A stretch of 64,000 nt of DNA from the NCBI GenBank assembly GCA_030272585.1, contig BSYQ01000005.1, forward strand, positions 2,232,001 to 2,296,000. Reading direction: 5' to 3'. A model generated the notes under the pieces. The model was not told where the DNA came from. It saw nothing but the letters and a program-made list of their open reading frames with translations, and searched no databases. Positions 62,555 through 64,000 of this stretch are shown here, one piece after another. The position numbers and the translations under genes are program-made. Positions within the stretch are counted from its first letter, which is position 1; every line of letters starts with the position of its first letter. This DNA comes from Bryopsis sp. KO-2023. Its lineage: Eukaryota; Chlorophyta; Ulvophyceae; Bryopsidales; Bryopsidaceae.

Positions 62555-63200
62555 TGAAGGTACAGTTGACGGCCACAGTCGAACACAAGCCGTATCAGGC
62601 GTCAGAACGTTTTGTGGGTTTTCCGTTAAACAAATCTTTGGTGTTGGGGGCAAAAGAGTCGAAAACGGTCGTGTTTCCTTATAAGTTAAGTGGTGCGTTT
62701 TCGTCGATATACGATACAGTGGCTTCGCGTTTCGTTAAGTTGAGGGTTAAAGTGAGGCGCGATGGAGTAGTATGGGGATATTTTACCAACCATGGGAAAA
62801 CGTCGCAGACGCTTACTGGGCGGATGTTGTCTTTTTTGGTGCAGGGTTCGTTAGGAAAAGTGGTCGATATTGATGGGGAGGAAATGGCAGCAAATGGAAA
62901 AAAAAAGGCTGCAATGCAGCTACAGGAAGTGGGGGATATTGACGCAGTTAGAGAAGAGTTACGGGATATGATAGCTGCGGATTTTCCAGAGTGTACGCAA
63001 ATGTTAAGGCGACAGGTGACACCATCTATGACAAAACTAGCAATCGGTTTGGATGATATGGGAATTAGGGAGCGAACGAATTTCAGTTCCAAGGGTTATT
63101 ATCAGCCGATGTCACTTTGTGAAAAACATGACCTGGATTTGGAAATTCAAAAACAATTAGATGCGGGTGTGATACGTCGGCAGACATGGGCTGAGAGTCT
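62551..63200 (+). pseudogene. Second dUTPase-like region and start of reverse transcriptase, truncated
   Basis: ATG at 62551 overlaps the previous stop (ATGATG). Residues about 1-105 resemble a second dUTPase-like fold: KPYQASERFVGFPLNKSL, SKTVVFPYKL, then VVWGYFTNHGKTSQTLTGRM and LSFLVQG, which parallels the N-x-x..G-x-R ending of that family. After a linker, residues about 185-215 (YYQPMSLCEKHDLDLEIQKQLDAGVIRRQ) match the start of a Ty3-type reverse transcriptase, just before the palm. The frame then enters CTGTGCAG-type repeats at about 63200 and carries no RT catalytic motif. The frame is formally open to 63372, but the tail is not retroelement protein. Confidence 0.6.
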
Positions 63201-63204
63201 CAGC

Positions 63205-63360
63205 CTGAGACCCCTGTGCACAGGACAGGACAGAACAGACAGTCTGTTTTGTGCACAGTCTGTGCAGATTCAGTGCAGTTTCTGTGAAGTTCCTGTGCAG
63301 TTCCTGTGCAGAGTCCGTGCAGTTCTGTGCTGTGCAGTGCAGTTTGTGCACCTGTGCATA
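63205..63360. repeat. Short imperfect CTGTGCAG/TTCCTGTGCAG repeats
   Basis: About a dozen imperfect copies of a TGTGCAG core with 3-8 base spacers, starting with a GACAGAACAGACAGTC-type palindrome, replace the expected reverse-transcriptase sequence. The boundary with the retroelement is abrupt. Confidence 0.75.
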
Positions 63361-63463
63361 CTATGGATCTGATCGATCTTCCAAAACTAAGGTAATATTA
63401 GGTCACAGCAGTAATCCGACATCATAACTGCGTCCTAGAACCGATTTTAGCAATGATCGGTTT

Positions 63464-63722
63464 TTTTTTTTTTTTTTTTTTTTCATTTTTGGCTGATCGG
63501 TGATCGTGATCGTGATCGGCCGATCAAATGTTGATCGGTGATCGTGATCGGCCGATCAACATTTGATCGTGATCGTGATCGGTATACCGATCACCGATCT
63601 GATCGGTTGTTCCGATCACGATCAAGCGCCGCGACCTGTCGGCACTTCATCGGCTGACCTTGATCGGACCTGCATCCGATCATGATCGGTATTGATCATT
63701 TGATCGATGAATTGATCGGTCT
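63464..63722. repeat. T run followed by GATCGG-rich palindromic array
   Basis: About twenty T residues (63464-63483) lead into some 240 bp packed with GATCGG, CGATCA and GATCGTGATCG words. It contains inverted units such as ATCAAATGTTGATC against GATCAACATTTGAT with GATCGGCCGATC between, able to form hairpins. More than twenty GATC sites occur here. No coding frame is plausible. Confidence 0.85.
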
Positions 63723-63761
63723 CGCGAAAATACCGACAAGTCACCACCCGCAAGTGTTTCT

Positions 63762-63999
63762 GAGGTGGAAGGATTCGAACCGGGTACCTAACGGATTAGA
63801 AGCAAACTCACTAACGCTTGGACCACTCGGAGCCACGGTTTGTAGGTCATCCGTGTCATTATATACGTGATCTGTCAGTCCGACAAACTGAGGTATATAA
63901 TGACACGGATGACCTAGTGACCGTGGCTCTGAGTGGTCCAAGCATTAATGTGTTCGTCTCCAGTCTGTTAGGTCCCAGGTTCGAATCCCTGCACCTCAG
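63762..63999. repeat. Inverted pair of tRNA-derived repeats (SINE-like)
   Basis: The arm at about 63762-63865 (read on minus) and the arm at about 63894-63999 (read on plus) are similar and separated by about 28 bp. Both read ATATAATGACACGGATGACC, then CCGTGGCTCNGAGTGGTCCA (A-box-like), a variable middle, GTTAGGT, GGTTCGAATCC (perfect B box) and CACCTCAG. The anticodon, T and acceptor stems do not pair well, so these are tRNA-derived elements rather than tRNA genes. Internal Pol III promoters may still work. The plus copy ends at the window edge. Confidence 0.65.
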
Positions 64000-64000
64000 A

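Larger units (their letters stand above)
60680..63200 (+). mobile_element. Decayed Ty3/gypsy-type LTR retrotransposon, 5' part (gag, protease, dUTPase-like, start of RT)
   Basis: The element has an LTR-end/PBS-like junction at about 60680-60699. Gag lies at 60741 to about 61770, a retropepsin-like region at about 61770-62110, dUTPase-like regions at about 62230-62554 and 62551-62870, and the first part of a reverse transcriptase at about 63040-63200. After that the sequence turns into short CTGTGCAG-type repeats, so the rest of RT, RNase H, integrase and the 3' LTR are missing. Gag is broken by a frameshift near 61005 and a TGA at 61162-61164. The protease active-site triad is altered. The frame then changes at an A run near 62188-62198. 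I conclude that this copy is dead, though the overlap at 62551 looks like an original design. Confidence 0.85.

Noticed and set aside
63762-63999. Two functional tRNA genes
   Set aside because: A and B boxes are present, but the acceptor and T stems do not pair and no clear anticodon loop forms. They are better described as tRNA-derived repeats.

Overview
This is nuclear DNA from a eukaryote. Nearly every gene is split by short introns (about 90-900 bp) with GT donors, often GTGAGT or GTAAG, and CAG-type acceptors; exons were joined by protein homology and phase. Base composition is mid-range with many homopolymer and dinucleotide tracts. A plastid-type ATP/ADP carrier with an N-terminal targeting-like extension and a GNAT acetyltransferase with a transit-peptide-like leader suggest a plastid. 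A trichohyalin/plectin-homology axonemal-type protein and a WDR17 homologue suggest a flagellated cell. A photosynthetic flagellate, possibly a green or early streptophyte alga, would fit; this is inference and I cannot name the species.

Layout. 0.8-10.0 kb (-): a large secreted, membrane-anchored subtilisin-like protease with PA, jelly-roll and repeated Ig-like modules. 10.7-13.8 kb (-): an MNS1-like coiled-coil protein, divergent from 14.2-15.9 kb (+), a PAPA-1/INO80B-like nuclear protein. 17.0-19.2 kb (-): a leucine-rich-repeat protein with an acidic N-terminus. 22.0-23.3 kb (+): a long single-exon orphan ORF. 24.2-26.3 kb (-): the GNAT, whose start codon lies only 8 bp from that of the divergent RRP9/U3-55K gene (26.3-29.4 kb, +). 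30.7-37.1 kb (+): WDR17. 38.9-40.4 kb (+): a small secreted cysteine-rich protein. 41.6-43.3 kb (-): an intronless MFS transporter with a C-terminal SH3 domain. 45.1-49.5 kb (-): the ATP/ADP translocase. 50.5-56.3 kb (+): an extended-synaptotagmin-like protein with an SMP domain and three C2 domains. 57.1-59.6 kb (+): Beclin 1/ATG6. 60.7-63.2 kb (+): a decayed Ty3/gypsy-type element. The window ends in GATC-rich DNA and an inverted pair of tRNA-derived repeats.

The genes do not form one pathway. Most are housekeeping: rRNA processing (RRP9), chromatin (INO80B-like), autophagy (Beclin), ER-plasma membrane lipid contact (SMP-C2), plastid energy exchange (NTT) and flagella (MNS1-like). The least ordinary items are the transporter-SH3 fusion and the retroelement, which has two dUTPase-like regions between protease and reverse transcriptase and an altered protease active site.
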